This document shows, piece after piece, positions 1 through 8,820 of a stretch of 48,862 nucleotides of DNA (the first letter of the stretch is position 1; every line of letters starts with the position of its first letter). This stretch comes from Pseudomonadaceae bacterium (GTDB taxonomy: Bacteria; Pseudomonadota; Gammaproteobacteria; Pseudomonadales; Pseudomonadaceae). Position numbers and translations under genes: made by a program. The stretch is from the NCBI GenBank assembly GCA_019747075.1, contig JAIERF010000229.1:1-48862 (forward strand), written 5' to 3'. A model generated the notes under the pieces. The model had not been told where the DNA came from. It ran no database searches and worked only from the letters and a program-made list of their open reading frames with translations.

Positions 1-809
1 TCCAGCACGCCTTGCTGAAAGCGCGTCCACAGCCGCGGCACGGCGAAAAACACCGTGGGGCGGACGTGACGCAAATCACTGGCAAAGCTCTCCATCGACT
101 CGACAAAAGCCACCGGCGCGCCGCAGTACAGGCTGTTGAACTCGACCATAAAGCGCTCGGCCACATGGGACAGCGGCAGAAAGGAAAAGAACCGATCCTG
201 CGGGCTCATGCGCAGTTCCGCGCAGGCGCTGGCCGCAGTAAAAGCCATCGCCTGCACCGACAGCATCACGCCCTTGGGGTTGCCGGTGGTACCGGAGGTG
301 TACACCAGGGTCAGCACCTGCTCGGGTTGCTGCTCCGCCAGGGTTTGCAAGGGGGCATGGCGGGCCAGCAGGCTATGCCAATCATGAGCGCAGGCCAGGG
401 TCGGATACGGCAGGGCAATACGGGTCAGCTGCGGACCAATGCCCGCCTCCAGCTTGTCGGCATCATCCAGCTTGCCCAGCAGGATCACCTTGCACTGCGC
501 ATGTTCCAGCACATAGGCAATGCTCTCGGCCGACTGCAGTGGGTACAGCGGCACGCTGACCAGGCCGGCCATCATGATTGCCAGGTCGGTGATAAACCAC
601 TCGGCGCAGTTCTTCGACAGCAGCGCCACCCGATCGCCCGGCGCGCAGCCCAGCGCCAGCAAGGCACTGGCCAGGCGCCGGGCCTGATCGTCGACCTGAC
701 GCCAGGTCAGGTCGTGCCACTGACCGTTAATCGGCTGGCGCAGCCAGACCGCATCGGGCTGCAAGGTCAGCCAGTGGTTGAAGCGTTGCAAAGGCAGTTG
801 TGCAGTCAT
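1..809 (-). CDS. AMP-binding acyl-CoA ligase, 3' end cut by window edge
   Basis: The frame reads inward from an ATG at 809 and is still open at base 1, so about 269 N-terminal residues are present and the C-terminal part is missing. The AMP-binding P-loop YTSGTTGNPKG lies near residue 170, and FFSFLPLSHVAERF follows it, as in long-chain acyl-CoA synthetases (ATP + fatty acid + CoA to acyl-CoA). An AGAGG ribosome site precedes the ATG. The gene starts about 54 bases after the stop of the acyl-CoA dehydrogenase on the same strand, so the two are probably one operon that activates and oxidises an acyl substrate. The family is clear. The chain length or substrate cannot be read from this part. 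It is a different gene from fadD1 and fadD2 in the right half of the window. Confidence 0.9.
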   Translation of the reverse strand, partial: MTAQLPLQRFNHWLTLQPDAVWLRQPINGQWHDLTWRQVDDQARRLASALLALGCAPGDRVALLSKNCAEWFITDLAIMMAGLVSVPLYPLQSAESIAYVLEHAQCKVILLGKLDDADKLEAGIGPQLTRIALPYPTLACAHDWHSLLARHAPLQTLAEQQPEQVLTLVYTSGTTGNPKGVMLSVQAMAFTAASACAELRMSPQDRFFSFLPLSHVAERFMVEFNSLYCGAPVAFVESMESFASDLRHVRPTVFFAVPRLWTRFQQGVL

Positions 810-863
810 GGCGCCTCTCTTCTTATTATTGGCAGTGCGCATTGGCCAGCTCAGGCAGGCCGG

Positions 864-2003
864 TCAGAGCTTCATGCCACGGCTGATGATCTCTTTCATG
901 ATCTCCGAGGTGCCGGCGAAGATGCGCTGGATACGCGCGTTCGCGTACATCTTGCAGATCGGGTACTCCCACATATAGCCCCAGCCGCCGTGCAATTGCA
1001 CGCCTTCATCGACGACTTTGCCGAGCAGCTCGGTGGTAAACAGCTTGGCCTCGGCGGCCACTTCCGGGCTGAGCTTCTTCTGGTTGTGGTCCATCACGCA
1101 GCGATCGACAAACACCTGGGCCACGTCGATCTGGGTGCGCATCTCGGCCAGCTTGAAGCGGGTGTTCTGGAAGTGGGAAATCGGCCGATCAAAGGCTTTG
1201 CGCTCGCGCACGTAATCGATGGTCACCTGCAACGCCGCTTCGGCGCCGCCCACTGCGCCGCAGGCGTTGGTCAGGCGTTCCTGGGCGAGCATGTTCATCA
1301 GGTAGAAGAAGCCGCCCTTGGCGTCGCCGAGCAAGTTGGCTTTCGGCACCTTGACGTTGGTGAAGAACAGCTCGGCAGTGTCCTGGCTCTTCATCCCGAG
1401 TTTTTTCAGCGGCGTGCCGCGCTCGAAGCCGGCCATGCCGCGCTCCACCAGAAACAGGCCCATGGCGTGCTTATTGGCCGGGTCGGTCTTGGCCGCGACA
1501 ATGACCACATCGGCGAGGATGCCGTTGGAGATAAACACCTTGGAGCCGTTCAGCTCGTAGTGATCGCCCTTGTCCACTGCCGTGGTGCGCATGCCCGCCA
1601 GGTCGGAACCGGCGCTCGGCTCGGTCATGGCCACCGCGAGGATAATCTCGCCGCTGATGATGCCCGGCAGCAGTCGCGCCTTCTGTTCGGCATTGCCGTA
1701 TTCGGTGATGTAAGGGCCACACAGCGCCGAGTGCAGCGGCAACATAAAGCCGGCCTCGTTAATGTTGGCCAACTCCTCACACATGATCTGCTCGTAGCGG
1801 AAATCCTTCAGGCCGCTGCCGCCGTATTCTTCATCGGCCCAGGGCAGCAGAAAGCCCATCTCACCGGCCTTCTTCCACACCTCGCGACTGACCACCCCGG
1901 CCTCTTCCCAGGCGTCCTGGTGCGGCACCACTTCCTTTTGCAGAAAGGCGCGGAACGACTCGCGGAACATGTTGTGTTCGGTTTCGAAGTGAATGCGTTG
2001 CAT
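864..2003 (-). CDS. acyl-CoA dehydrogenase
   Basis: A 379-residue FAD-dependent acyl-CoA dehydrogenase, which oxidises acyl-CoA to 2-enoyl-CoA and passes electrons to ETF. The FAD-contact motif MTEPSAGSD is at 126-134 and the C-terminal GTSEIMKEII at 364-373. At the position of the medium-chain enzyme's catalytic Glu there is Ala363 (IFAGTSE). Instead Glu242 in AQERL fits the alternative helix-G base known from isovaleryl- and long-chain acyl-CoA dehydrogenases. That argues for a branched- or long-chain substrate, but the substrate is not proven. The start is supported by AGGAG about 12 bases upstream. It is the first gene of an operon with the downstream acyl-CoA ligase, and a palindromic candidate operator lies upstream at 2119-2139. 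Confidence 0.93.
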   Translation of the reverse strand: MQRIHFETEHNMFRESFRAFLQKEVVPHQDAWEEAGVVSREVWKKAGEMGFLLPWADEEYGGSGLKDFRYEQIMCEELANINEAGFMLPLHSALCGPYITEYGNAEQKARLLPGIISGEIILAVAMTEPSAGSDLAGMRTTAVDKGDHYELNGSKVFISNGILADVVIVAAKTDPANKHAMGLFLVERGMAGFERGTPLKKLGMKSQDTAELFFTNVKVPKANLLGDAKGGFFYLMNMLAQERLTNACGAVGGAEAALQVTIDYVRERKAFDRPISHFQNTRFKLAEMRTQIDVAQVFVDRCVMDHNQKKLSPEVAAEAKLFTTELLGKVVDEGVQLHGGWGYMWEYPICKMYANARIQRIFAGTSEIMKEIISRGMKL

Positions 2004-2118
2004 GGACGGCAGCTCCTGACAGGATTGAGACGTCCCACCAGATTAGGCGGCGCAGGCCGCAGCGGTCAGTGACGCATACGCTCAGCTGCGGTTGACGTTT
2101 TCGGTCAGCAGGCGGATG

Positions 2119-2139
2119 TAAATTACCGCGGTCAATTTA
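2119..2139. promoter_or_regulatory. palindromic candidate operator upstream of the acyl-CoA dehydrogenase
   Basis: Arms TAAATT (2119-2124) and AATTTA (2134-2139) flank a core containing the 8-base palindrome ACCGCGGT (2125-2132). The site lies about 115 bases upstream of the acyl-CoA dehydrogenase start and about 95 bases upstream of the divergent membrane protein. A TetR-type fatty-acid regulator is a reasonable guess, but none is encoded beside it. The rest of 2004-2231 shows only a weak TTGACG -35-like element at 2092. Confidence 0.35.
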
Positions 2140-2231
2140 TCCGGCCCGCGTTGCCAGTACCATGGCCCCCGCTTTTGCCAACCCAGACGGCTTGCCCGCC
2201 TGAACGCCGACCCAATACGCGCCACGAGTGC

Positions 2232-2675
2232 ATGATGAAAAACGAAAATAGAGCCTTGGCGTTTGCCCCCCTGATCATGCCCTTTGCATTTACCGGCTAT
2301 GCCTCCTTTGCCGGAATTTCCGGTTTCAATATGCAGGAGGGGCTACTGACATTCTTTCTTTTATTCCTCGGCACTATCGTCGCCGGCCTGCCGGTGGCCT
2401 ACCTCTACGAGTTCTTTATCGGCATGCGTTTTTACCAACTGCTGGCGAAAAAGAACCGAGTGAATATTGTCACCCTGACGTTGGGCGGCGTATTTGTAGC
2501 CGATATTCCGATGCTGCTGATCTGGCCCCTGGCCCACGGCAAAGGCACCGTCGATTTCGCCGTGACAGTGCAACTGTTCTCCTTTGTCGGCTTTATGATC
2601 GGCCTGAATTTCTGGGTGCTGCTCAACTTCGAAAGCCTACGCGATCGGGTTAAAGGGCTGCTGCACAAGGCCTGA
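2232..2675 (+). CDS. small integral membrane protein, unknown function
   Basis: About 147 residues with four hydrophobic segments: roughly ALAFAPLIMPFAFTGYASFAG, LLTFFLLFLGTIVAGLPVAYL, IVTLTLGGVFVADIPMLLIW and VQLFSFVGFMIGLNFWVLL. A short basic C-terminal tail follows. I chose the ATG at 2232 because translation from further upstream would add a hydrophilic, Pro/Arg-rich leader that does not look like protein. A second ATG directly follows at 2235. I do not recognise a family. It runs towards dctA and shares the hairpin terminator at 2715-2743 with it. It probably sits in the inner membrane, and nothing nearby suggests a job. Confidence 0.75.
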   Translation: MMKNENRALAFAPLIMPFAFTGYASFAGISGFNMQEGLLTFFLLFLGTIVAGLPVAYLYEFFIGMRFYQLLAKKNRVNIVTLTLGGVFVADIPMLLIWPLAHGKGTVDFAVTVQLFSFVGFMIGLNFWVLLNFESLRDRVKGLLHKA

Positions 2676-2691
2676 CGCGCAGGGCCGCAAA

Positions 2692-2761
2692 CGCAGAGGC
2701 TTACCCCAGACACACAAAAGCCCGTCACCAGGACGGGCTTTTGTTAACCGCAGAGGCTTAC
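2692..2761. repeat. 13-bp direct repeat flanking the terminator
   Basis: The sequence CGCAGAGGCTTAC occurs at 2692-2704 and again at 2749-2761. The copies flank the terminator hairpin, and the second covers the stop codon of dctA. It may be a small local duplication, and no function is evident. Confidence 0.6.
2715..2743. terminator. bidirectional Rho-independent terminator
   Basis: Twelve-base perfect stem CAAAAGCCCGTC / GACGGGCTTTTG (2715-2726 and 2732-2743) with a 5-base loop. The A/T-rich stem bases give a T run on both strands, so it can end both the membrane-protein transcript (plus) and dctA (minus). Confidence 0.9.
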
Positions 2762-4056
2762 GCCAAAGTGCGCGTCGCCTGAGGCGCAGCGACGGGCGCT
2801 GGGCCGTTGCCCAGTTCGTTGTGCAGAGCGGTTTCATCCAGCTGCTTGCACCACTTGGCCACTACCACGGTGGCCACGCCGTTGCCGATCAGGTTGGTCA
2901 GGGCGCGGGCTTCGGACATAAAGCGGTCGATACCGAGAATCAGCGCCAGGCCCGCCACCGGCAAAGTGCCGACTGCCGAGAGCGTCGCCGCCAGCACGAT
3001 AAAGCCGCTGCCGGTCACCCCCGCCGCGCCTTTGGAGGCGATCAGCAGTACCGCCAGCAAGGTCATTTGATCGACCAGGCCCATTGGGGTGTCGGTGGCC
3101 TGGGCGATAAACACTGCCGCCATGGTCAGGTAGATCGAGGTGCCATCCAGGTTGAAGGAGTAACCGGTCGGGATCACCAGACCCACCACCGACTTGTCGC
3201 AGCCGAGCTTCTCCATCTTGCGCAGCATGTTCGGCAGCGCCGACTCCGACGACGAGGTACCCAGCACGATCATCAGCTCTTCGCGGATGTAGCGGATAAA
3301 CCGCAGGATGCTGAAGCCGTGAGCGCGGGCAATGCCGCCGAGGATCACCAGAACGAACAGCACGCAGGTGATGTAGAAACAGATCATCAACTGGCCCAGT
3401 TGCACCAGCGAACCCACGCCGTACTGGCCAATGGTAAAGGCCATGGCACCGAAGGCACCCAGCGGCGCGACCTTCATGATCATGCCGATGATGTTGAACA
3501 TCACCTGGGCGATGCGGTCGATAAATTCCAGCACCGGGCGGCCGTAGTCACCCATGCGATGCAGGGCAAAACCGAACATCAGCGAGAACATCAGCACCTG
3601 GAGGATATCGCCGGTGGCGAAGGCGCCGACCACAGTGCTCGGGATGATATTGAGGAAGAAACCGATGGTGCTCTGCTGCGCGCCCGCCTGGGTGTAAGCG
3701 GTGATCCCCGAGGTATTCAGGGTGGCCACGTCGACATGCATGCCAGCACCCGGCTGCACCAGGTTGACCACCACCAGACCAATCACCAGCGCCACGCTGG
3801 ACACGATCTCGAAATACAGCAGCGCCAGGCCACCGGTCTTGCCCACCGCTTTCATGTTCTGCATGCCGGCGATGCCGCTGACTACGGTGCAGAAGATGAT
3901 CGGCGCAATGGCCATCTTGATCAGTTTGACGAAGCCATCACCGAGCGGCTTCAACGCCACCCCGGCTTGTGGGTAGAAATGGCCGATGGCAACGCCCAGG
4001 GCGATGGCCACCAGCACTTGCACATACAGGCTTCTGTAAAAAGGTTTGCGGGTCAT
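2758..4056 (-). CDS. dctA: C4-dicarboxylate transporter DctA
   Basis: A 432-residue inner-membrane symporter of the DAACS (glutamate/C4-dicarboxylate) family, which takes up succinate, fumarate and malate with cations. Family signatures are present: the serine-rich hairpin [13 protein letters not shown] and the substrate/cation-site segment [15 protein letters not shown], plus multiple hydrophobic helices starting with [18 protein letters not shown]. The ATG at 4056 was chosen because the protein then starts [15 protein letters not shown], as in DctA homologues, and because GAGGAA lies 10 bases upstream. An in-frame non-ATG start at 4086 would add ten residues. The gene is divergent from dctB-dctD and has a sigma-54 promoter plus two candidate DctD sites upstream. 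Confidence 0.97.
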   Translation of the reverse strand: MTRKPFYRSLYVQVLVAIALGVAIGHFYPQAGVALKPLGDGFVKLIKMAIAPIIFCTVVSGIAGMQNMKAVGKTGGLALLYFEIVSSVALVIGLVVVNLVQPGAGMHVDVATLNTSGITAYTQAGAQQSTIGFFLNIIPSTVVGAFATGDILQVLMFSLMFGFALHRMGDYGRPVLEFIDRIAQVMFNIIGMIMKVAPLGAFGAMAFTIGQYGVGSLVQLGQLMICFYITCVLFVLVILGGIARAHGFSILRFIRYIREELMIVLGTSSSESALPNMLRKMEKLGCDKSVVGLVIPTGYSFNLDGTSIYLTMAAVFIAQATDTPMGLVDQMTLLAVLLIASKGAAGVTGSGFIVLAATLSAVGTLPVAGLALILGIDRFMSEARALTNLIGNGVATVVVAKWCKQLDETALHNELGNGPAPVAAPQATRTLA

Positions 4057-4182
4057 GGCAGTGTTCCTCATGGGAGCGCACAGCACCCTCCAGGGGCACC
4101 GGCGCCAAACGCAGCGCTGACTCTCCTTACCTGGAGAGATTTATTTTTCACTCGCGCTTAACGCAAGCTTGCTAGCCCTATC

Positions 4183-4198
4183 GCAAGCCCCATGCCAG
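4183..4198 (-). promoter_or_regulatory. sigma-54 (-24/-12) promoter of dctA
   Basis: On the minus strand the sequence reads TGGCATGGGGCTTGC: a GG and a GC element exactly ten bases apart, close to the consensus TGGCACG-N4-TTGC. The predicted start is near 4171, giving a leader of about 115 bases before the dctA ATG. DctD is an activator that works only with sigma-54 promoters, so the match is what the neighbouring genes predict. The stretch 4201-4260 between the promoter and the DctD sites is strikingly AT-rich. This fits a DNA bend, but I did not find a convincing IHF consensus. Confidence 0.85.
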
Positions 4199-4270
4199 GC
4201 TGAAAACAAATAATAAATCCTTTAAAAACATACAGTTAAAAATTAAAGCGAGAGAAAACAGCGAGCAATC

Positions 4271-4310
4271 TGGCGGATCTCCGCACAGCCGTTGGCGGTT
4301 ATCCGCCAAC
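4271..4310. promoter_or_regulatory. tandem candidate DctD activator sites
   Basis: There are two palindromes. The first contains GCGGATCTCCGC (4273-4284); read on the minus strand with its flanks, it resembles the GTGCGGA...TCCGC type of site I remember for rhizobial DctD. The second is the perfect 20-bp palindrome GTTGGCGGTTATCCGCCAAC (4291-4310). Their centres are 22 bases apart, about two helical turns, and they lie 75-115 bases upstream of the -24 element of dctA. That is a normal enhancer distance for a sigma-54 activator. Confidence 0.75.
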
Positions 4311-4452
4311 CTAACCAGGCAAGCGCCGCCACGGTTGACTGGCACGCATGCCGCCGGCTTGTGGCGATGCCAATCTGCGGCCTAACATCCTTCTACAGGC
4401 CGGCCAACAGCCGTCCTGTGACCGCCCATTTGCTCAGCACCCAGGGGTCTGC

Positions 4453-6276
4453 GTGATCACCGAAATACCCCAGCCATCCATTGCCCGGCGCCCGCGCTGG
4501 CGCAGCCTGCTGTTACTGGCCCTGGTGCTGTTGCCGCTGCTGTGGCCGGTGCAGCAACTGGCCGAGCGCTACTACCGGGAAAAACTGCTGGAGCGCAACA
4601 GCCAGACCCTCGACCTGTTCGTCGCCAACCTGCTTGGCACCCTGCAACGCTATGAAGTGCTGCCCGCCCTGCTCGGCGACCTGCCGGCCCTGCGCGCTGC
4701 CCTGGCCGCGCCCCAGGACGACACGCGCCTCAAGCAAGCCAATCAGCTGCTCAAGGACACCGCCGAACTCACCGGCGCCGCGGTGATCTACCTGATGGCC
4801 AGCGACGGCCAGACCATCGCCTCGTCGAACTGGGACCAAGCCGACAGCTTCACCGGGCGCAACTTCACCTTCCGCCCGTATTTCCGTGACGCCATGGCCG
4901 ACAAACCCGGACGCTTCTTCGGCCTCGGCACCTCGTCGGGCAAGCGCGGCTATTACTTTGCCGATGCCCTGCACGAGAACGGCAAAATCCTCGGCGTGCT
5001 GGTGGTCAAGATTCACCTCGATCACACCGAAACCCTGTGGGGCAAAACCCCCGAACAACTGCTAGTGACCGACGCCAATGGCGTGGTGATTCTCACCTCG
5101 CAGACCGACTGGCGTTTTCGTGCCAGCCGGCCACTGAGCGCCAGCAGCCGCCAGCAGATTGCCCGCGACCAGCCCTACCCGACCATCGACCCGCCGCCAC
5201 TGCAATTGCCCGCCCAGCAGTGGCTGCAACAGAGCCGCACCCTGGCGCAGACCGACTGGCAGGTGAGCATCCTCGCCCCGCGTTATCTGGTAAGCCGGCC
5301 GGTGCAGACCGTGCTGCTGATCGCCGCCGCCAGCCTATTGGCCTTGCTGTTGCTGCTCGGCCTGCTGATGCAGCGCCGGCGCCACTACCTGCAACGCATC
5401 GCCCTCGCCGCACAGACCCGCAACGAGCTGGAAATCCGCGTGCACCAGCGCACCCAAGACCTGCAAAACCTCAACAACCGCCTCAAGGATGAAGTGCTCG
5501 AACGCGAGCACACCCAGCAAGAACTGCTGCGCACCCAGGACGAGCTGCTGCAAGCCGGCAAGCTGTCGGCCCTGGGCACCATGTCGGCGAGCATCAGCCA
5601 CGAGCTGAACCAGCCGCTGGCGGCGATCCGCAGTTATGCCGACAACGCCAATATCCTGCTCGACCAACAACGCATCGAAGAAACCCACAACAACCTGCGC
5701 CTGATCAGCGAGCTGACCACGCGCATGGCCTCGATCATCGCCCACCTGCGCGCCTTCGCCCGCCGCGACCGCCACGCCCCGGAAAGCGTGGCCCTGCAAC
5801 CGGCCCTGGAAGATGCCCTGGCGCTGCTGGCCAAGCGCCGGCGCAGCCTCGACGTGGAGCTGATCCGCGACCTGCCCGAGACGCCGCTGTGGGTGCAGGC
5901 CGGCGAAACCCGCCTGCGCCAGGTGCTCGGCAACCTGCTCGGCAACGCCCTCGATGCCCTCAGTGGCGTCGCCCCGCCGCGGCGCCTGTGGCTGACCGTG
6001 GAACAACGCAGCGACAGCATCACCCTGCTGATCCGCGACAACGGCCCAGGCTTCAGCCCCGAGGCCCTGCAGCGCGCCCGCGAACCCTTCTTCACCACCA
6101 AGACCAACGCCCAGGGCCTGGGTCTTGGCCTGGCCATCTGCGACAACCTGATCAGCGCCCTCGGCGGTGAACTGGCCCTGGCCAACCACCCACAAGGCGG
6201 CGCCCTGCTCAGCCTGAACCTGCAACGGGCCGCGGGCGGCACCAGCGCCCAATCTGCCGAGGACTCACCGTTATGA
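4453..6276 (+). CDS. dctB: C4-dicarboxylate sensor histidine kinase DctB
   Basis: A sensor kinase of about 607 residues that senses external C4-dicarboxylates and phosphorylates DctD. N-terminal membrane helix (LLLLALVLLPLLWPVQQLA), a periplasmic sensor region of roughly 250 residues, and a second helix (VLLIAAASLLALLLLLGLLM). A coiled-coil linker rich in Gln/Glu follows, then the HisKA box with phospho-acceptor His383 (SISHELNQPLAAI), and a HATPase domain with NLLGNALDAL, DNGPGFSPEA and GLGLGLAI. I prefer the GTG at 4453, preceded by AGGGG. The open frame extends to 4348, but that part is not protein-like and lies close to the DctD sites. The stop overlaps the start of dctD by four bases (ATGA), so the pair is translationally coupled. 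Confidence 0.95.
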   Translation: MITEIPQPSIARRPRWRSLLLLALVLLPLLWPVQQLAERYYREKLLERNSQTLDLFVANLLGTLQRYEVLPALLGDLPALRAALAAPQDDTRLKQANQLLKDTAELTGAAVIYLMASDGQTIASSNWDQADSFTGRNFTFRPYFRDAMADKPGRFFGLGTSSGKRGYYFADALHENGKILGVLVVKIHLDHTETLWGKTPEQLLVTDANGVVILTSQTDWRFRASRPLSASSRQQIARDQPYPTIDPPPLQLPAQQWLQQSRTLAQTDWQVSILAPRYLVSRPVQTVLLIAAASLLALLLLLGLLMQRRRHYLQRIALAAQTRNELEIRVHQRTQDLQNLNNRLKDEVLEREHTQQELLRTQDELLQAGKLSALGTMSASISHELNQPLAAIRSYADNANILLDQQRIEETHNNLRLISELTTRMASIIAHLRAFARRDRHAPESVALQPALEDALALLAKRRRSLDVELIRDLPETPLWVQAGETRLRQVLGNLLGNALDALSGVAPPRRLWLTVEQRSDSITLLIRDNGPGFSPEALQRAREPFFTTKTNAQGLGLGLAICDNLISALGGELALANHPQGGALLSLNLQRAAGGTSAQSAEDSPL

Positions 6277-7655
6277 GCAGCACCCTTGAGATGACCTGCC
6301 AGGTGCTGCTGGTCGACGACGACCCGCACCTGCGCCAAGCCCTGAGCCAGACCCTGGACCTGGCCGGCTTCCAGGTCAGCACCCGCGCCGACGCCCAGGG
6401 CCTGGCCGCCCAATTGCCAACCGACTGGCCCGGCGTGGTGGTCAGCGACATCCGCATGCCTGGCCTCGACGGCCTGCAGTTGCTGGAGCAGCTGCAACAG
6501 GCTGACCCGCAACTGCCGGTGATCCTGATCACCGGCCACGGCGATGTGCCGATGGCGGTGCAAGCCATGCGCGCCGGCGCCTTTGATTTTCTGGAAAAAC
6601 CCTTCGCCAGCGATGACCTGCTCGCCAGCGTGCGCCGCGCCCTGGCCTTGCGCCAACTGGTACTGGAAAACCGCAGCCTGCGCCTGGCCCTGGCCGACCG
6701 CCAACAACTGAGCGCGCGCCTGCTCGGCCGCTCACCGGCCATGCAGCGCATGCGCGAACAACTCGGCGCCCTAGCAGCGATCGACACCGACGTGCTGATC
6801 CTTGGCGAAACCGGCGCCGGCAAAGAGGTGGTGGCCCGCGCCCTGCACGATCACTCCAGCCGCCGCAACGGCCCCTTCGTCGCCATCAACGCCGGCGCCC
6901 TGGCCGAGTCGGTGGTGGAAAGCGAGCTGTTCGGCCACGAGGCCGGCGCCTTTACCGGCGCGCAAAAACGCCGCATCGGCAAGTTCGAGTTTGCCAACGG
7001 CGGCACCCTGTTTCTCGATGAAATCGAAAGTATGAGCCTGGAGGTACAGGTCAAGCTGCTGCGCCTGTTGCAGGAACGGGTAGTCGAACGCCTCGGCGGC
7101 AACCAACTGATCCCTCTAGATATCCGCATCATCGCCGCCAGCAAGGAAGACCTGCGCAGCAGCGCCGACCAGGGCCGCTTTCGCGCCGACCTGTATTACC
7201 GCCTGAACGTCACCCCGCTGCGCATCCCGCCACTGCGCGAACGGGGCGACGATGTGCTCAGCCTGTTCCAGCACTTTGCCGACGCCGCCAGCGCCCGCCA
7301 CAGCTTGCCGGTGCGCGAATTGCCCGCCGCGGCCCGCGCCCAACTGCTGCGCCACGGCTGGCCGGGCAATGTGCGCGAGCTGCAAAACGCCGCCCAGCGC
7401 TTTGCCCTGGGTCTGGAGCTGGGTCTGCAAGACCCACTCGCCAGCCCGGCGGCTCAGCAAGCGGCGGCGAACGGCGGTCTCAGCCAGCAGGTCGACGCCT
7501 ATGAACGAGCGCTGATCGCCGCCGAACTGGCGCGCCCGCACAACTCCCTGCGCAGCCTCGCCGAAGCCCTCGGCCTGCCGCGCAAAACCCTGCACGACAA
7601 ACTGCGTAAACACGGCCTGAGCCTGGCGGCGGCCGACCTGGGTGACGGCGACTAG
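6273..7655 (+). CDS. dctD: C4-dicarboxylate response regulator DctD
   Basis: A 460-residue NtrC-type activator. Receiver domain (residues 8-125) with acidic DDD near 15-17 and phospho-acceptor Asp59 in VVVSDIRMPG. AAA+ domain with Walker A GETGAGKE (178-185), the sigma-54-contact loop GAFTGA (225-230) and Walker B GGTLFLDEIES. A C-terminal Fis-type helix-turn-helix includes NSLRSLAEALGLPRKTLHDKL. Phosphorylated by DctB, it should bind the palindromes at 4271-4310 and activate the sigma-54 promoter of dctA. All the expected catalytic elements are present. It starts inside the dctB stop. Confidence 0.96.
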   Translation: MSSTLEMTCQVLLVDDDPHLRQALSQTLDLAGFQVSTRADAQGLAAQLPTDWPGVVVSDIRMPGLDGLQLLEQLQQADPQLPVILITGHGDVPMAVQAMRAGAFDFLEKPFASDDLLASVRRALALRQLVLENRSLRLALADRQQLSARLLGRSPAMQRMREQLGALAAIDTDVLILGETGAGKEVVARALHDHSSRRNGPFVAINAGALAESVVESELFGHEAGAFTGAQKRRIGKFEFANGGTLFLDEIESMSLEVQVKLLRLLQERVVERLGGNQLIPLDIRIIAASKEDLRSSADQGRFRADLYYRLNVTPLRIPPLRERGDDVLSLFQHFADAASARHSLPVRELPAAARAQLLRHGWPGNVRELQNAAQRFALGLELGLQDPLASPAAQQAAANGGLSQQVDAYERALIAAELARPHNSLRSLAEALGLPRKTLHDKLRKHGLSLAAADLGDGD

Positions 7656-7746
7656 GCCACATTGCCGCGGCATCGCGGCCTCACGGCGCTTGTCCGCCGT
7701 TGCCCACGCGGCCTACCATCGGCGAGTTTTTTCACCGGGACCCGTC

Positions 7747-8748
7747 ATGCGCGAACGCACCATTGCTAGTCATTTCGTCCGAGCTGCCCTGCGCGGCGCC
7801 GAACGCCATGGCCAGGATTACACCCCCCTGCTGCGTCAGCTGAACATCCAGCCGGCCCTGCTCGACGAGCCGCGTGCGCGCATCGCCCCCGAACAGTTCG
7901 CCCGCCTGATGCAACTGCTGTGGGAATCCCTCGACGACGAATACATGGGCTTCGGCCGCCAGCGCAGCAAGCGCGGCACCTTCGCCATGATGTGCTACGC
8001 CATCATCCATTGCCGCTCGCTGGAAAAAGCCCTGACCCGTGGCGGCCTGTTCTACAGCCTGTTCCCCGACGCGCCAAGCATTAGCCTCAGCCGCGAAGGC
8101 GACTGGGCGCGCCTGACCGTGGATGACTCGACCCTCTGGGACCCGGACCACTTTCTGGTGGAAAGCCTGCTGGTGATCTGGCATCGCCTCGGCAGTTGGC
8201 TGATCGGCCAGCGCATTCGCCTGGAAGAAGCCACCTTCGCCTACCCGGAGCCGGCCCACAGCAGCGAATACCAGCGCCTGTTCCCCTGCTCTCGGCGCTT
8301 TGCCGCTGGCAGCACCAGTTTGCTGTTTCAAGCCCGCTACCTGGCCATGCCGCTGCTGCAGGACGAACGCACCCTCAAGCAGTTTCTCCAGCATTCGCCC
8401 GCCGACCTGCTGGCCCGCCCGGACGGCGGCGACAGTCTGATCAGCCAGATCCGCCGCCTGCTCGGCCGCGACTGCAGCGCCTGGCCGGACCTGGAAGCCG
8501 TGGCCCGCCAGCTGCACATGAGCCCGCAAACCCTGCGCCGTCACCTCAGCGAGGAAGGCTCCAGCTTTCAGGAATTGAAAGACCACCTGCGCCGCGACCT
8601 GGCCATCTACCACCTGGGCCGCAGCGACCTGTCGATCCAGGACATCGCCGAGCAACTGGGCTTTTCCGAGCCCTCGGCCTTTCACCGCGCGTTTAAAAAG
8701 TGGACCGGCCTCACCCCCGGCGCCTACCGCGCCAATCAGGAAGGCTGA
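7747..8748 (+). CDS. AraC-family transcriptional regulator
   Basis: A 333-residue regulator with an N-terminal ligand-binding domain of the arabinose-binding-like type (residues about 15-200) and a C-terminal AraC double helix-turn-helix. The second helix-turn-helix reads LSIQDIAEQLGFSEPSAFHRAFKKWTG. The ATG at 7747 gives the usual start (MRERTIASHFVRAALRG) for this subfamily. The open frame runs upstream to 7642, overlapping the end of dctD, but those codons look spurious. It follows dctD by about 90 bases on the same strand. Whether it belongs to dicarboxylate control or regulates something elsewhere cannot be told, and the inducer is unknown. Confidence 0.88.
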   Translation: MRERTIASHFVRAALRGAERHGQDYTPLLRQLNIQPALLDEPRARIAPEQFARLMQLLWESLDDEYMGFGRQRSKRGTFAMMCYAIIHCRSLEKALTRGGLFYSLFPDAPSISLSREGDWARLTVDDSTLWDPDHFLVESLLVIWHRLGSWLIGQRIRLEEATFAYPEPAHSSEYQRLFPCSRRFAAGSTSLLFQARYLAMPLLQDERTLKQFLQHSPADLLARPDGGDSLISQIRRLLGRDCSAWPDLEAVARQLHMSPQTLRRHLSEEGSSFQELKDHLRRDLAIYHLGRSDLSIQDIAEQLGFSEPSAFHRAFKKWTGLTPGAYRANQEG

Positions 8749-8820
8749 TACGCCCATGCCTGCCGGCGAAGATGCCCTGCGGCCTGTTACACTGCGCCTC
8801 TTTTTGTAGCGGCTACCACC

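Noticed and set aside
12..2072. A 686-codon open frame on the plus strand opposite the acyl-CoA ligase and acyl-CoA dehydrogenase
   Set aside because: High-GC shadow of the two real genes on the other strand; the translation is Gln/Gly/His/Ala-rich with no motif. The same applies to long antisense frames at 2821-4161, 12667-13920, 27091-28167, 28835-29794, 38777-41689, 42841-44421 and 44709-46466.
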